Below are positions 1 through 9,877 of a DNA stretch of 48,206 nucleotides, piece after piece. The position numbers and the translations under genes are program-made. Numbering within the stretch: the stretch's first letter is position 1; each line of letters begins with the position of its first letter. The notes beneath the pieces are model-generated. The model did not search any database and had not been told where the DNA came from. It saw nothing but the letters and a program-made list of their open reading frames with translations. Origin of the DNA: Bryobacterales bacterium (GTDB lineage: Bacteria > Acidobacteriota > Terriglobia > Bryobacterales > Bryobacteraceae). Location of the stretch: the NCBI GenBank assembly GCA_016789745.1, contig JAEUQF010000301.1, positions 1 through 48,206 on the forward strand, written 5' to 3'.

Positions 1-323
1 ATGGTGAAGAAGTACGGTGTGCAGCATGTCATCAGCGGACACGGCCATCGCTTCGTGCGCATCATCCGCGACGGCGTCACCGACATGGAAGTCGGCAGTT
101 CCGGGGGCACCATGGCCGGCGGTTGGAAACGGGGCGAGGGATTCAAGGAGGGCTGGTTTTATCACCACGTCTGGGGACGTGTGAAAGACGGCCGTGTTAC
201 CTTCACCGTCAAGGAGTTGGATGGTACCTTCGGCAAGGGCCGGATGTTCAATGCCGAAGAGTGGGACGAGAACGGCCCACGCTTCGACATTTCCGATCCC
301 GGGATCAAGGACAATCCGCAGAC

Positions 324-327
<4 letters not shown>
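1..327 (+). CDS. Metallophosphoesterase, C-terminal part (cut by window edge)
   Basis: The visible 108 residues carry the motif SGHGHRF near residue 13. This matches the last metal-binding GHxH motif of calcineurin-like phosphoesterases, which place two metal ions for phosphoester hydrolysis. After it comes a beta-rich tail without membrane segments. The gene has no upstream part in the window, so the methionine at position 1 is probably internal and the real start lies outside. The stop at 325-327 overlaps the stop of the convergent desaturase gene by four bases. The substrate cannot be told from this fragment. The family call rests on one motif and is moderate. Confidence 0.6.
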
Positions 328-1181
<854 letters not shown>

Positions 1182-1324
1182 TCTTTATCCTTGGCTAATC
1201 TGCACACCTGTGCTTTTTCCACAGTAAAGGGGATCGCGGCCGCGGATTGTAAGAGTTGTGTAATTTCGACACTCCGCATCCTCTGTCCCCCGCCGTCATC
1301 CCATAAGTGAGAACCTGAAAGAAC

Positions 1325-3256
1325 ATGCGTGGCATGCATCCTCATGGCGTCGGCAGTGGCGCTGAACGCTCGCGAACCGGCCGCCGCACTGCCGGTGGCG
1401 CGGAAACCTCCCGCAAAGTGGAGAACCTGAAGGCCGTGTTGCCGGAAGTCTGGGCGCTGGTCAAACCGCGGCGCCTGACCCTGTTTGCCGGACTGCTGCT
1501 GATCGTCGTCAGCCGCGTGGCCGGCCTGGTGCTGCCGGCTTCCACCAAGTACCTGGTCGACGACGTCATCGGCAAGCAGCGCACGGAACTGCTGACCCCC
1601 ATCTTCCTGGCGGTCCTGGGCGCCACCGGCATCCAGGCCGTGACTTCCTTTGCGCTCACCCAGTTGCTGTCCAAGTCGGCACAAAAGTTGATCGCCGAAA
1701 TGCGCCGCCGCGTGCAGCAGCATGTCGGCAGGCTGTCGGTGACCTACTTCGATGAGAACAAGACGGGCGTGCTGGTCTCCCGCATCATGAACGACGTGGA
1801 AGGCGTGCGCAATCTCGTCGGCACGGGCCTGGTGGAGTTCGTGGGCGGTCTGCTCACCGCTGCGCTGGCGTTGGTCATGCTGCTGCGCATCAGCGTCATG
1901 CTGACCGGCATCGCCCTCGGCGTGATGCTGCTGTTCACGTTTTTCCTGCAACGTGCCTTTTCCACGCTTCGGCCCGTCTTCCGTGAGCGCGGCAAGATTA
2001 CCGCGGAGGTCACCGGGCGGCTCACCGAATCGCTGGCGGGCGTGCGTGTCATCAAGGGTTACCATGCCGAAGCGCGTGAGGAAGACACCTTTGGCGCCGG
2101 AGTGCAGCGCATCCTGGACAACATTCTGAAATCGCTCACCGGCATTTCGTTCATGAGCCTGTCCGCCACGCTGCTGCTGGGCATCGTCGGCGCCATCGTG
2201 ATGTACGTGGGCGCGCATCAGATCCTGGCCGGCACCCTCACGCTAGGCGGCTTCATGACGTTCACCGCATTCCTGGCGTTTCTGGTAGCGCCGATGTTCC
2301 AGATTGTCGGCATCGGCACGCAGTTGACCGAAGCTTTGGCCGGGCTGGAGCGCACCCGGGAAGTCATGTTGGAACTGAGAGAGGACCGAGACCCAGGCCG
2401 CACGGTAGACCTGCCGCCGGTTCATGGCGAGGTAGCCTTCGAAAACGTCGATTTCTCGTACGAAGAGGGCAAGCCTGTTCTTCACGACGTCAGCTTCGTC
2501 GCCAAGCCGGGTACTGTCACTGCCCTGGTGGGCTCCTCCGGTTCCGGCAAGTCCACTACCATCGGCTTGGTGGCGGCCTTCCACAAACCTTCCCGAGGCC
2601 GCGTGCTGGTGGACGGCACCGATCTGTCCACCGTGCGGCTGGCCTCCTACCGCACCCAACTAGGGGTAGTCTTGCAGGATACGTTCCTGTTCGACGGTAC
2701 CATCCGCGAAAATATCGCCTTCTCAAAGCCCAACGCCACGGAGTCGGAAATCCTGGAAGCCTGCCGCATTGCCCGTGTAGACGAGTTCGCCGACCGCTTC
2801 ACCGACAAGTACGACACCATCATCGGCGAACGCGGCGTTAAGCTTTCCGGCGGCCAGCGCCAGCGGCTGTCCATCGCCCGCGCCATTCTGGCCGACCCGC
2901 GGATTCTGATTCTGGACGAGGCCACCTCCAGCCTCGACTCGGAATCCGAACAGATGATCCAGCAGGGCCTCAGCTTCCTCATGCGCGGGCGTACGACGTT
3001 CGTCATCGCACACCGCCTGTCCACCATCCGCCGCGCCGAGCAGATCCTGGTCATGGAAGAGGGCCGCATTGTCGAACGCGGTACACACGATTCCTTGTAT
3101 GCGGCAGCGGGGCGCTACCATGAGCTCTATACCAAGCAGCATGGCCTTGAAAGCAACCTCTTCCTTGCTCCGGGTGAAGGAGATTCCACCGACGCCGCCT
3201 CGGCGGACAAGCCTGCCCGCCCCCGCTCGCTCGGTGAGCCGCTCCGTATCGTCTAG
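1325..3256 (+). CDS. ABC exporter, fused membrane and ATPase domains (MsbA type)
   Basis: A 643-residue half-transporter that should work as a homodimer in the inner membrane, exporting lipids, drugs or peptides by ATP hydrolysis. The first ~330 residues hold the six-helix membrane domain. The ATPase domain follows, with Walker A GSSGSGKST (near residue 402), signature LSGGQRQRLSIARAIL (near 505), Walker B ILILDEATSSLD (near 529) and H-loop IAHRLST. The first ~35 residues are Arg/Ser-rich and unlike the family. A start downstream of 1325 is possible, but no better ATG precedes the first helix. Lipid A flippase (MsbA) and multidrug exporter are both possible; the neighbours do not decide. Confidence 0.9.
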   Translation: MRGMHPHGVGSGAERSRTGRRTAGGAETSRKVENLKAVLPEVWALVKPRRLTLFAGLLLIVVSRVAGLVLPASTKYLVDDVIGKQRTELLTPIFLAVLGATGIQAVTSFALTQLLSKSAQKLIAEMRRRVQQHVGRLSVTYFDENKTGVLVSRIMNDVEGVRNLVGTGLVEFVGGLLTAALALVMLLRISVMLTGIALGVMLLFTFFLQRAFSTLRPVFRERGKITAEVTGRLTESLAGVRVIKGYHAEAREEDTFGAGVQRILDNILKSLTGISFMSLSATLLLGIVGAIVMYVGAHQILAGTLTLGGFMTFTAFLAFLVAPMFQIVGIGTQLTEALAGLERTREVMLELREDRDPGRTVDLPPVHGEVAFENVDFSYEEGKPVLHDVSFVAKPGTVTALVGSSGSGKSTTIGLVAAFHKPSRGRVLVDGTDLSTVRLASYRTQLGVVLQDTFLFDGTIRENIAFSKPNATESEILEACRIARVDEFADRFTDKYDTIIGERGVKLSGGQRQRLSIARAILADPRILILDEATSSLDSESEQMIQQGLSFLMRGRTTFVIAHRLSTIRRAEQILVMEEGRIVERGTHDSLYAAAGRYHELYTKQHGLESNLFLAPGEGDSTDAASADKPARPRSLGEPLRIV

Positions 3257-3257
3257 C

Positions 3258-3866
3258 ATGGATCCGCATGCCTGGACGGGCGACGAGCGACGCCTCCTGA
3301 CCACGTTGAAGACGCCCGCCCTGATCCAGCACTGGCTGGACGAGGAGGTCCGCTACGACGGCGGCGTGCATTGCCTTTCGCCGCGGCGCCTGATGCGGGA
3401 ACGGAAGGGCCATTGCATGGAGGGCGCGCTGTTTGCCGCCGCGGCGCTGCGCTTTCACGGCCAGCCGCCTCTACTGACGGACCTGGGCGCGGTGCGTGAT
3501 GATGATCACGTGCTCGCCCTCTACCGGCATGGACGTTACTGGGGCGCCATAGCCAAATCCAACTACGCCAGCCTGCGGTTCCGGGAGCCGGTGTATCGGT
3601 CTCTACGGGAGCTGGTGATGTCCTATTTCGAGCACTATCACAACCTGGAAGGCGAGAAAACGCTGCGCCGCTACTCCAGTCCGATGAACCTGAAGCGATT
3701 CGACGCCCTGCATTGGATGACGTCCGAGGAGGAGGTCTGGGAGATCCCTTCCGCGATGGGAAGCTTGCGGTTCTTCTCCATCCTGCCGCCCGGGATGGCC
3801 AGACGCCTGAACCTGGTGGATGACCGTCTGCGGAAGGCCGAAAAGGTCGGCCGGGTCGCGGACTGA
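3258..3866 (+). CDS. Hypothetical protein with transglutaminase-like Cys/His arrangement
   Basis: A 202-residue soluble protein starting at ATG 3258, one base after the stop of the ABC exporter, so the two are probably co-transcribed. The open frame runs further upstream, but that part lies inside the exporter gene and is not used. No signal peptide is seen. A Cys in GHCMEGALFAAAAL heads a hydrophobic helix, and a His follows about 30 residues later in DDDHVLALY, then W-G-A-I. This Cys...His order resembles transglutaminase/NlpC-type thiol folds, where Cys attacks an amide. That reading is inference from spacing only. The final third is rich in charged residues and has no motif I recognise. 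Confidence 0.6.
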   Translation: MDPHAWTGDERRLLTTLKTPALIQHWLDEEVRYDGGVHCLSPRRLMRERKGHCMEGALFAAAALRFHGQPPLLTDLGAVRDDDHVLALYRHGRYWGAIAKSNYASLRFREPVYRSLRELVMSYFEHYHNLEGEKTLRRYSSPMNLKRFDALHWMTSEEEVWEIPSAMGSLRFFSILPPGMARRLNLVDDRLRKAEKVGRVAD

Positions 3867-3872
3867 ACCGCC

Positions 3873-4997
3873 TTACTTGTCCACCCCCAACCGCGGCTCC
3901 GCCACCCGCTGGTACCCATAGCTCTCCCCCCAAGTCATCAACACGAACGGATAGCCCACGCCCCACAATCGCGTGTAAGTCTGCGTGTTGTCCTCGCGGT
4001 GATCCACGGTGTGGGCCATCTCATTCTCATGGCCGGTGATCACCAACTTTGGATTCACGCCCCGCACCATGCGCGCAATCCCCCGTGTCCAGCAGTTCGG
4101 CAATAGTACGTCCACCGCGTGCTGGCGCCCCACATGCGAGATCCAATCGAAATCCGTCCCCGGGGCATCGTCGTTCCACTGGTCGCCCGTCTGCATGGCG
4201 GTAAGGCCTTCGGGTGATCGCACCAGATGCACGTTATTGAGCACCGTCGCCCCCTGATGTCCTGGGTAGGCGACAACCTCCAACACCTGCTTGCCGCCCT
4301 GCACGGGAATGCGGTGCACCTTAGCACTCCGCTCCGGATACGTCAGCTTTCCGGCGAACTCTGGCATGGTCTTCCACAGTCCCTCAGGCGCGATAACCGG
4401 CTTGCCCTGCGCCAGAAACAGCCGCGCGACGTCCTGGCTGGCATGATCGCCATGCAGATGGCTGATGAAGGTTGCGTCGCTTTGCGTCACCAGCCTCGCC
4501 AGCCATTCCTTTTCTATCGCAAAGCCCGGCTGCCGTGTTCCAGGCACAAAGTCAAAGGTGAACGACACGGTCGGCGTGCGCACCAGGAAGCCGTGGTTAT
4601 ACAGCTTCCAGATCCGCATTCCTTCGGTGACCTTGGTGCGTTCAATCTCCTCGATCGCGCGGTACATCCGCGCCCGATACCACTTCTGCACCAGTTCCTT
4701 GCGGGGCGCCGACTCGATATGCAGAACGTCGTCCAGCCGCAGCAGAGCCGCACGGCGTAACGGGTGTTCCGGCAGCGCTGGCCTGTATGTCCCCAGAATG
4801 AAGTCGGCCCATTGCAGAGACCGGTCGATCCATTCGTCCGGCGCGTCGAACAGCTCCGGTGCCACCAGCAGCCGCCGCTCGGACCACACGAATGGCTTTG
4901 AGGGCCGCTCGTCCTCCGGAATCGGCACCTTGCCGGGCGGGGTTACCTGCGCACCCAGCGTGCCGCCGATCCATAGCAACAGAAGCCAGCGTGTCAT
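3873..4997 (-). CDS. Secreted metallo-beta-lactamase-fold hydrolase
   Basis: A 374-residue protein with a classic signal peptide (residues 1-16, WLLLLWIGGTLG followed by AQ), so it is exported. The fold signature is SHLHGDH near residue 180, the HxHxDH zinc-binding motif of the metallo-beta-lactamase superfamily. Later ligand candidates are the His in PGHQG and the Asp in QTGDQW; TGHENE sits near the C-terminus. The roughly 130 residues before the motif are not part of the usual domain and may form a separate helical region. The substrate is unknown; family members cleave esters, phosphodiesters or lactams. It is on the same strand as the ATPase gene upstream with a 70-base gap. Confidence 0.8.
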   Translation of the reverse strand: MTRWLLLLWIGGTLGAQVTPPGKVPIPEDERPSKPFVWSERRLLVAPELFDAPDEWIDRSLQWADFILGTYRPALPEHPLRRAALLRLDDVLHIESAPRKELVQKWYRARMYRAIEEIERTKVTEGMRIWKLYNHGFLVRTPTVSFTFDFVPGTRQPGFAIEKEWLARLVTQSDATFISHLHGDHASQDVARLFLAQGKPVIAPEGLWKTMPEFAGKLTYPERSAKVHRIPVQGGKQVLEVVAYPGHQGATVLNNVHLVRSPEGLTAMQTGDQWNDDAPGTDFDWISHVGRQHAVDVLLPNCWTRGIARMVRGVNPKLVITGHENEMAHTVDHREDNTQTYTRLWGVGYPFVLMTWGESYGYQRVAEPRLGVDK

Positions 4998-5067
4998 TTG
5001 AGTCCGGCTCCCATCGTCGCACCTCCGCGATCACGAAGGTATGCCGCTCTCGCCGCCACGCTCTAAG

Positions 5068-6465
5068 CTACGCCTCGTACTGATCGGTTACGAACGTACT
5101 CTCGTACGCCCGGTCCAGCACCTCCGCCGACAGCTCATACCGCAAACCTTCGAAGTTGATCAAATCCACGGCATGCGAGATCAGATCGCGCGGCTGGCAG
5201 CGGCGCAGTCGCTTGCCAGTGCTCCGGAAACGGCGCTCCAGAATGAAGCCCAAAGCGCCCGGGACGATCGGCAGGTTCAAGCTGGCCGCATAGCGCCGGA
5301 AGATGACCGCGAATTCCTCCTCGGTCGGGTTCTTCATGTACATCTTGTACTGGATGCGGCGCAGGAAGGCCTCGTCCCCGATCTGTTCCGGACGCAGATT
5401 CGTGGAGAACACCAGGAAGCAGTCAAACGGCACCGACATCTTTCCGCCCGACAGGAAGTTCAGATAGTCGATCCCCTTCTCCATCGGCACAATCCAGCGG
5501 TTCAGGACCTCGGCCGGCGAGACGCGCTGGCGCCCAAAGTCGTCGATGAGGTAAATACCATTGTTGGCCTTCAACTGGAACGGAGCGTCGTAAATCTTGG
5601 AGTCCGGCTTGAAGGCCAGGTCCAGCATCTCCAGCGTCAGTTCGCCGCCGGACACGACGAACGGCCGCCGCACCTGCACCCAGCGCGCATCGTGCGTCTT
5701 TTCCTCGTCCACCGACCAGAGCGTGGCCTGCTCCTCTTCTTCCGGCTTTACCCGGTTGTGATACAGCGGGTCAAACATCTGGACGATCTGGCCGGCGCAC
5801 TCAATCGCGTAGGGAATGTAAATCGGCAGCGCCTCAATGCGAAAGATGGCTTCCGCGGCGTAGGTCTTTCCATTGCCGGGCTGGCCATACAGCAGAAATG
5901 ACTTGCCGGCATTCACCGCGGGCCCTATCTGCGAAAGCAGGTCATCGCTCAGCACCATATGCCGGAAAGCCGCCCGCAGGCTATCCTTGGTCAGCCAGTT
6001 AGCCGGCTGCTTCTGGGCTCTTACCGAAGCGCAGTACTGCGCCAGCGGCACCGGCGCCTTTCCCGCGTAGGTATTAGACTCCAGATACTTGCTGGCCAGC
6101 GTCCGCCCTTGCTCGGAGAGCGCGAACACGTTCGACACCATACCCATGCCAAGCGAGCGCTTTACCGCTACCAGGTGATGCTGCCGGAAGTACTCCAGGC
6201 AGCCTTCAATAATACTGAAGTTCAGGCCGAGGCTCTTGCCCAACTCGCGGCCAACCATTTCGCCGCGAAAGTACATCGTCTTCAACAGCAACTGCTGAAG
6301 GAAGTTCTCGTTTAGCCCCGTTTCTTCCAGGGTTTGGGGCACAGGCGGGCAATAGCCCTCCGGCCGCTCCCGTTCGCTTGCAGCTTGCGCATCCAGGGTG
6401 GAGATCATGCTGCCAAGGTGATCGGCAGAACGCTGCCATGAGTTGATGGGGCGAATGCCGACCAC
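5068..6465 (-). CDS. AAA ATPase with N-terminal winged-helix region
   Basis: A 465-residue cytoplasmic protein. Walker A is LLYGQPGNGKTY near residue 193 and Walker B is IYLIDDFGRQ near residue 300. An arginine finger candidate lies in EAFLRRIQYKM, where a loader-type sensor would be. Before the ATPase domain, residues ~30-110 read as a winged helix-turn-helix (LLLKTMYFRGEMVGRELG followed by a helix and EQGRTLASKYL). The combination suggests a sensor or switch that opens or remodels a partner complex, but no partner gene lies beside it. The start at 6465 could instead be the ATG at 6408, which begins MISTLDAQ. It is divergent from the rRNA methyltransferase, about 40 bases away. I do not know a named family. 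Confidence 0.75.
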   Translation of the reverse strand: MVGIRPINSWQRSADHLGSMISTLDAQAASERERPEGYCPPVPQTLEETGLNENFLQQLLLKTMYFRGEMVGRELGKSLGLNFSIIEGCLEYFRQHHLVAVKRSLGMGMVSNVFALSEQGRTLASKYLESNTYAGKAPVPLAQYCASVRAQKQPANWLTKDSLRAAFRHMVLSDDLLSQIGPAVNAGKSFLLYGQPGNGKTYAAEAIFRIEALPIYIPYAIECAGQIVQMFDPLYHNRVKPEEEEQATLWSVDEEKTHDARWVQVRRPFVVSGGELTLEMLDLAFKPDSKIYDAPFQLKANNGIYLIDDFGRQRVSPAEVLNRWIVPMEKGIDYLNFLSGGKMSVPFDCFLVFSTNLRPEQIGDEAFLRRIQYKMYMKNPTEEEFAVIFRRYAASLNLPIVPGALGFILERRFRSTGKRLRRCQPRDLISHAVDLINFEGLRYELSAEVLDRAYESTFVTDQYEA

Positions 6466-6505
6466 CGTCTAGGGGAAAACGCCTGTTCAGTGTTACGCTC
6501 GTCGT

Positions 6506-7279
6506 ATCGAACTGCTTTGTACGGTCCGTGGCTGTCATCAGCCGCTCACTCGCCACTCCCAACACCTGTCCTGCCCGCGGCGCCACTCGTTCGACATCGC
6601 CCGCAGCGGCTACGCCAATCTGCTCCAGCCCCAGGACCGGCGCTCGAAACAGCCCGGCGACACGCCGGCTGCCGTCGCCGCCCGCAGCCGCCTGTTTGAC
6701 CGCGGCCTGCTCGATCCGTTGCGCGGTACGGTTGCCGCCGCGCTCCCCCTTTCCGCGTCCGACACGGTCCTCGATATCGGCTGCGGCGTAGGCTACTACC
6801 TCGGCACGCTGGCCCAGGCCGCCGGATGCGCCGGCAGTGGTGTCGACCTTTCCGTTGCGGCGATTGACACGGCCGCCCGGCGCTACCCCAGCTGCCTCTG
6901 GGTGGTAGCAAACGCCGACCGCTTCCTGCCCTACGCCAACCACTCCTGCAGCGCGGCAATTTGCATCACCGCCCGGATGAATGCGCCGGAGATCCACCGT
7001 GTCCTGCAGCCAGGCGGTAGGCTGCTAGTGGCGATCCCGGCTCCTGACGACCTCATCGAACTGCGCGGCACCGGGCGCGACCGCATCGCCCGAACGCAGG
7101 CCATGTTTGCCACGGACTTCGCCTTTGCCGGGCATAGCCGCGCCACGGCATCCGCCGAACTGGACCAGCAGGCCGTCGAAGATGTTCTGCACGCCATCTA
7201 CCGGCCCTTGCAACCTCAAGCACCGCAGGTGCAGCGCGTCACCTTCTCGCTCGACCTGCTTCTTTTCCACTCCCTGTGA
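6506..7279 (+). CDS. rlmA: 23S rRNA guanine-N1 methyltransferase, RlmA type, with no standard start codon
   Basis: RlmA-type enzymes methylate N1 of a guanine in hairpin 35 of 23S rRNA (G745 in E. coli). The reading frame is open from 6473. It shows the N-terminal zinc finger (Cys at 6518 and 6533, then CPRRH), followed by SFDIARSGYANLL and a GDT loop exactly as in E. coli RlmA. The methyltransferase domain has SAM motif VLDIGCGVGYYLG (near residue 88). No ATG, GTG or TTG occurs in this frame before 6719, which lies after the zinc finger. ATC at 6506 sits where the E. coli initiator Met falls, four codons before the first Cys. The first Cys pair has spacing C-x4-C rather than C-x2-C. The product ends in a GTGA overlap with the next gene. 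Confidence 0.8.
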   Translation: MELLCTVRGCHQPLTRHSQHLSCPRRHSFDIARSGYANLLQPQDRRSKQPGDTPAAVAARSRLFDRGLLDPLRGTVAAALPLSASDTVLDIGCGVGYYLGTLAQAAGCAGSGVDLSVAAIDTAARRYPSCLWVVANADRFLPYANHSCSAAICITARMNAPEIHRVLQPGGRLLVAIPAPDDLIELRGTGRDRIARTQAMFATDFAFAGHSRATASAELDQQAVEDVLHAIYRPLQPQAPQVQRVTFSLDLLLFHSL

Positions 7280-8133
7280 CCGCAGTCACGGCAGCCGGCC
7301 CGTCATTTGCCTACGCTATGTCTGTGACCGCGCTACTGCCAAGAGAACACGGAGCCTGGGGCATTCTGCTCCAGCCCTTCTTCGTTGCCGCCCTGCTGGC
7401 CGGTGCCTGGCACTGGCAACTGGTGCCCGCTCTGCTGGCCGTCCTGCTGGTATTTGCCTGCCGCGAACCGCTGCTCATCCTGGCCCGGCAACGCTGGACC
7501 TGGCGAACCTTCCATCCGGAGACCGACACCGCACGGCGCTTTCTCGCCGTGGAACTGGCGCTGCTGGCCCTCGCCGCCCTGGCGCTGCTCACCCGCGTGG
7601 CCTTCCCGCTGCTCGCCCTGATGGGCCTGGCCGCCGCTGGCTTGACGGCGCTCGCCATCTATATGACCCTGCGCAACCGGCAACGCTCCGCCGCGCTGCA
7701 GATCACCAGCGCCCTGGCCCTCAGCGCCTCGGCCCTGCTTCCGGCGGCGCTGACCGGCAATCTGCCGCTGCCCGCCTGGGTATGGCCGGTCTGGATTCTA
7801 CACGCTTTTCATGCCACCACCGGCATCTTCGTGGTCCATGCCCGTATCGACCGCATCCAGGCCGCCCGGCGAAACGAAGCCACACCGCCGGCCGGAGCCG
7901 CCCGAGCGGCCGTCGCCTTCTCCATCCTGGCCGGACTGGTGCTGCTCACCGCGGGTCACCCCTACTACTCCATTCCGCTGCTGTTCTCGGCCGCCTACCA
8001 CGCCCGCGAACTGCGCAGCCTTGCCCAACCGGCGACACTCAAAGAGCCGTTTAAGGCCGTCGGCCTACGCAACCTGATTCTTTCCATCAGTTTCAGCGTG
8101 CTCCTCGTCGTGCTGCTGTGGCCAGTACTATAG
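7276..8133 (+). CDS. YwiC-like multi-pass membrane protein
   Basis: A 285-residue integral membrane protein with about eight hydrophobic segments. Near the N-terminus it has LLPREHGAWGILLQPF, the hallmark PREHGAW box of the YwiC-like family, whose biochemical role is not established. GTG at 7276 overlaps the stop of the rRNA methyltransferase (GTGA), which favours coupled translation; ATG at 7318, closer to the conserved box, is the alternative. The His/Arg box could bind a ligand or metal at the membrane face, but that is a guess. It continues into the RraA-like gene with a 16-base overlap, so three genes form one operon. Confidence 0.75.
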   Translation: MTAVTAAGPSFAYAMSVTALLPREHGAWGILLQPFFVAALLAGAWHWQLVPALLAVLLVFACREPLLILARQRWTWRTFHPETDTARRFLAVELALLALAALALLTRVAFPLLALMGLAAAGLTALAIYMTLRNRQRSAALQITSALALSASALLPAALTGNLPLPAWVWPVWILHAFHATTGIFVVHARIDRIQAARRNEATPPAGAARAAVAFSILAGLVLLTAGHPYYSIPLLFSAAYHARELRSLAQPATLKEPFKAVGLRNLILSISFSVLLVVLLWPVL

Positions 8134-8813
8134 AAGGAATGTCCGAAGCCAACTTCCTTGACTACCTCAAAACCGTGGACACACCCACGCTCTGCAACGC
8201 CATCGAATTGCTGGGCGTCCGCAAAGACCATGAAGGATTCACCCCGCTCGAACTGCGCTGCCTGTTCCCCGAACTCGGCCGCATGATCGGCTATGCCGTC
8301 ACCGCACAGGTGGAAACCTACACCAGCATGGAAAAGCGCGATAACCGCGTGTTTCTGGACCTTTACGGCGAACTGTCCAAGAGCCCGAAGCCCGGCGTGA
8401 TGGTGCTGCAGGAAATTGGCGGCCATGGCAACTACGCGGCACACGCGGGTGAAGTGATGTCCTCCATCTTCCATCGCCTGGGCGCGGTCGGCCTGGTCAG
8501 CGATTGTGGCGTGCGGGACTTGCCAGAGGTTCGCCGTATCGGTTTCCACTACTTCGCCAAGGGTTCCGTTGCCAGCCACGCCAATTTCCGCATCGTCCGC
8601 GTCGGCGTGCCGGTGCAGATCCACGGGCTGGTCATCAACCAGGGCGACCTGCTCCATGGAGACGATAACGGGCTGGCATTGGTCCCGAAGGAAAAGCGGG
8701 AACTCATCCCGGAAATGGTGGACCGCGTCCGCACGCGGGAAGGCAAACTGCTCGACTATGTCCGCGGCCCGCACTTCACGCTGGACGGCCTGAAGTCGCA
8801 CATCCTCGAATAG
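8118..8813 (+). CDS. RraA-like / HMG-aldolase-fold protein
   Basis: A 231-residue soluble protein of the RraA-like superfamily (once annotated as dimethylmenaquinone methyltransferase). Some members are class II aldolases for 4-hydroxy-4-methyl-2-oxoglutarate or decarboxylate oxaloacetate; others bind RNase E. The family motif is visible: a Gly-rich LGAVGLVSDCGVRD with the R-D pair that binds substrate and metal, and GDLLHGDDNG at the C-terminal side. Two starts compete: GTG 8118, overlapping the upstream gene, and ATG 8139. The AGAAGGA before the ATG abuts it with no spacer, which argues for GTG. Which activity it has is not decided by the sequence. Confidence 0.82.
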   Translation: MASTIEGMSEANFLDYLKTVDTPTLCNAIELLGVRKDHEGFTPLELRCLFPELGRMIGYAVTAQVETYTSMEKRDNRVFLDLYGELSKSPKPGVMVLQEIGGHGNYAAHAGEVMSSIFHRLGAVGLVSDCGVRDLPEVRRIGFHYFAKGSVASHANFRIVRVGVPVQIHGLVINQGDLLHGDDNGLALVPKEKRELIPEMVDRVRTREGKLLDYVRGPHFTLDGLKSHILE

Positions 8814-8833
8814 CCGAGCCTGGACGCAGGCGG

Positions 8834-9759
8834 TTAACTGCCGACCTTGGCCGCCTGCCCCTCTGCTTTCTTCAGCCGCCCGGGCGCCTTCTTCACGGCG
8901 TGTTTGCCCAAATAGTTCTTCCAGGCCGCCTCGCGTCCCTCGGCGTCCATTTCGCTTTTCCAGTATTCGCGGAATTCGCCGCGCTTCTTCTCTTCCCTCT
9001 TGGTCAGGAATTCAATGGCGCGGCGTGCATCGGCCGTGCCCATTTCCGGACCAGTCTCCACCATGTCGCGCGTGACGGCGAAATCCTGCAGGTCGCCCAG
9101 CAGCGTCTGCACCTTGCGTAACTGGTCGATATAGCTGTCCAGGCGCGGACCGTAAGCGGGACGGAAAAGCTCCAGCAGATAACGGAAGTGCTTGGTCGCC
9201 AGCCGGAACTGGTGCAACCGTTCGGTGGGAACCTGCTTGCGGGCCGCCTTCCGGCCAAGCGCGAAGTAGTCCTTGGCAAACAGCGGCAGTTCGCGCTGTG
9301 CGTTTTCACCGGCCGATGTTTCAGCCACCCACTTGCCCTGGCGACGCTTCATTGCGGCCTCCGCTTGCGCGGCCAGCGCGTTCCCAGACTGCGCCGCCGC
9401 CACTGGCGGGCAAGCAGCGTCAGGTCTCCGCGCGCGGCGTCGCGCTCCGAAGCCAGGCGTTGCCATAGCGGGGACGCTTCGGTGATCTGCGCCTCGCTCA
9501 GTAACCGGAGCGCGATGTCGCGGTTGCGGATCTCGGCGGCGACATCCATGACGGTCCGCAGCTTGCGCCGCATCCGCTTTACTTCCGTCTTCGGAAACAA
9601 GGACTGCAGGGCGCGGAGGGCCTGCGTAAATCGCCGGATGGACACGCGCAGATCGTGGATGGCATCCACGTCATTGTGCTGGGCCACGTTGGCCATTTCG
9701 CGATTCACCCGAGCCAGCAATTCGTGCGCGCGATGCTCGGCGAACTGTTGTAAATCCAT
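8834..9759 (-). pseudogene. CHAD domain protein split by a frameshift
   Basis: CHAD proteins are alpha-helical, His-rich domains that bind inorganic polyphosphate. The first half reads from ATG 9759 and contains IHDLRVSIRRF and a helix ending NRDIALRLL. It runs into a different frame near 9391-9401. The second half, in the -1 frame, carries LHQFRLATKHFRYLLELF, the second conserved basic helix, and continues to 8834. Each half alone lacks the other conserved helix, and the two together make about 310 residues, the normal length. The break lies in a GGCGGCGGC-like triplet run, where slippage or a sequencing error is plausible. Programmed frameshifting is less likely, as no pause element is evident. 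Confidence 0.75.
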
Positions 9760-9877
9760 GGAGTTGCGTCCTCGCGCCAGACCGGCGCGGCCTTCCCCGA
9801 TTGTAACCCAAACTAAATGAAGCGGCTCGAACTGTGCGTTCTCGTTCAAACCCTACCTCTACGCTCCGATAAGGGTC

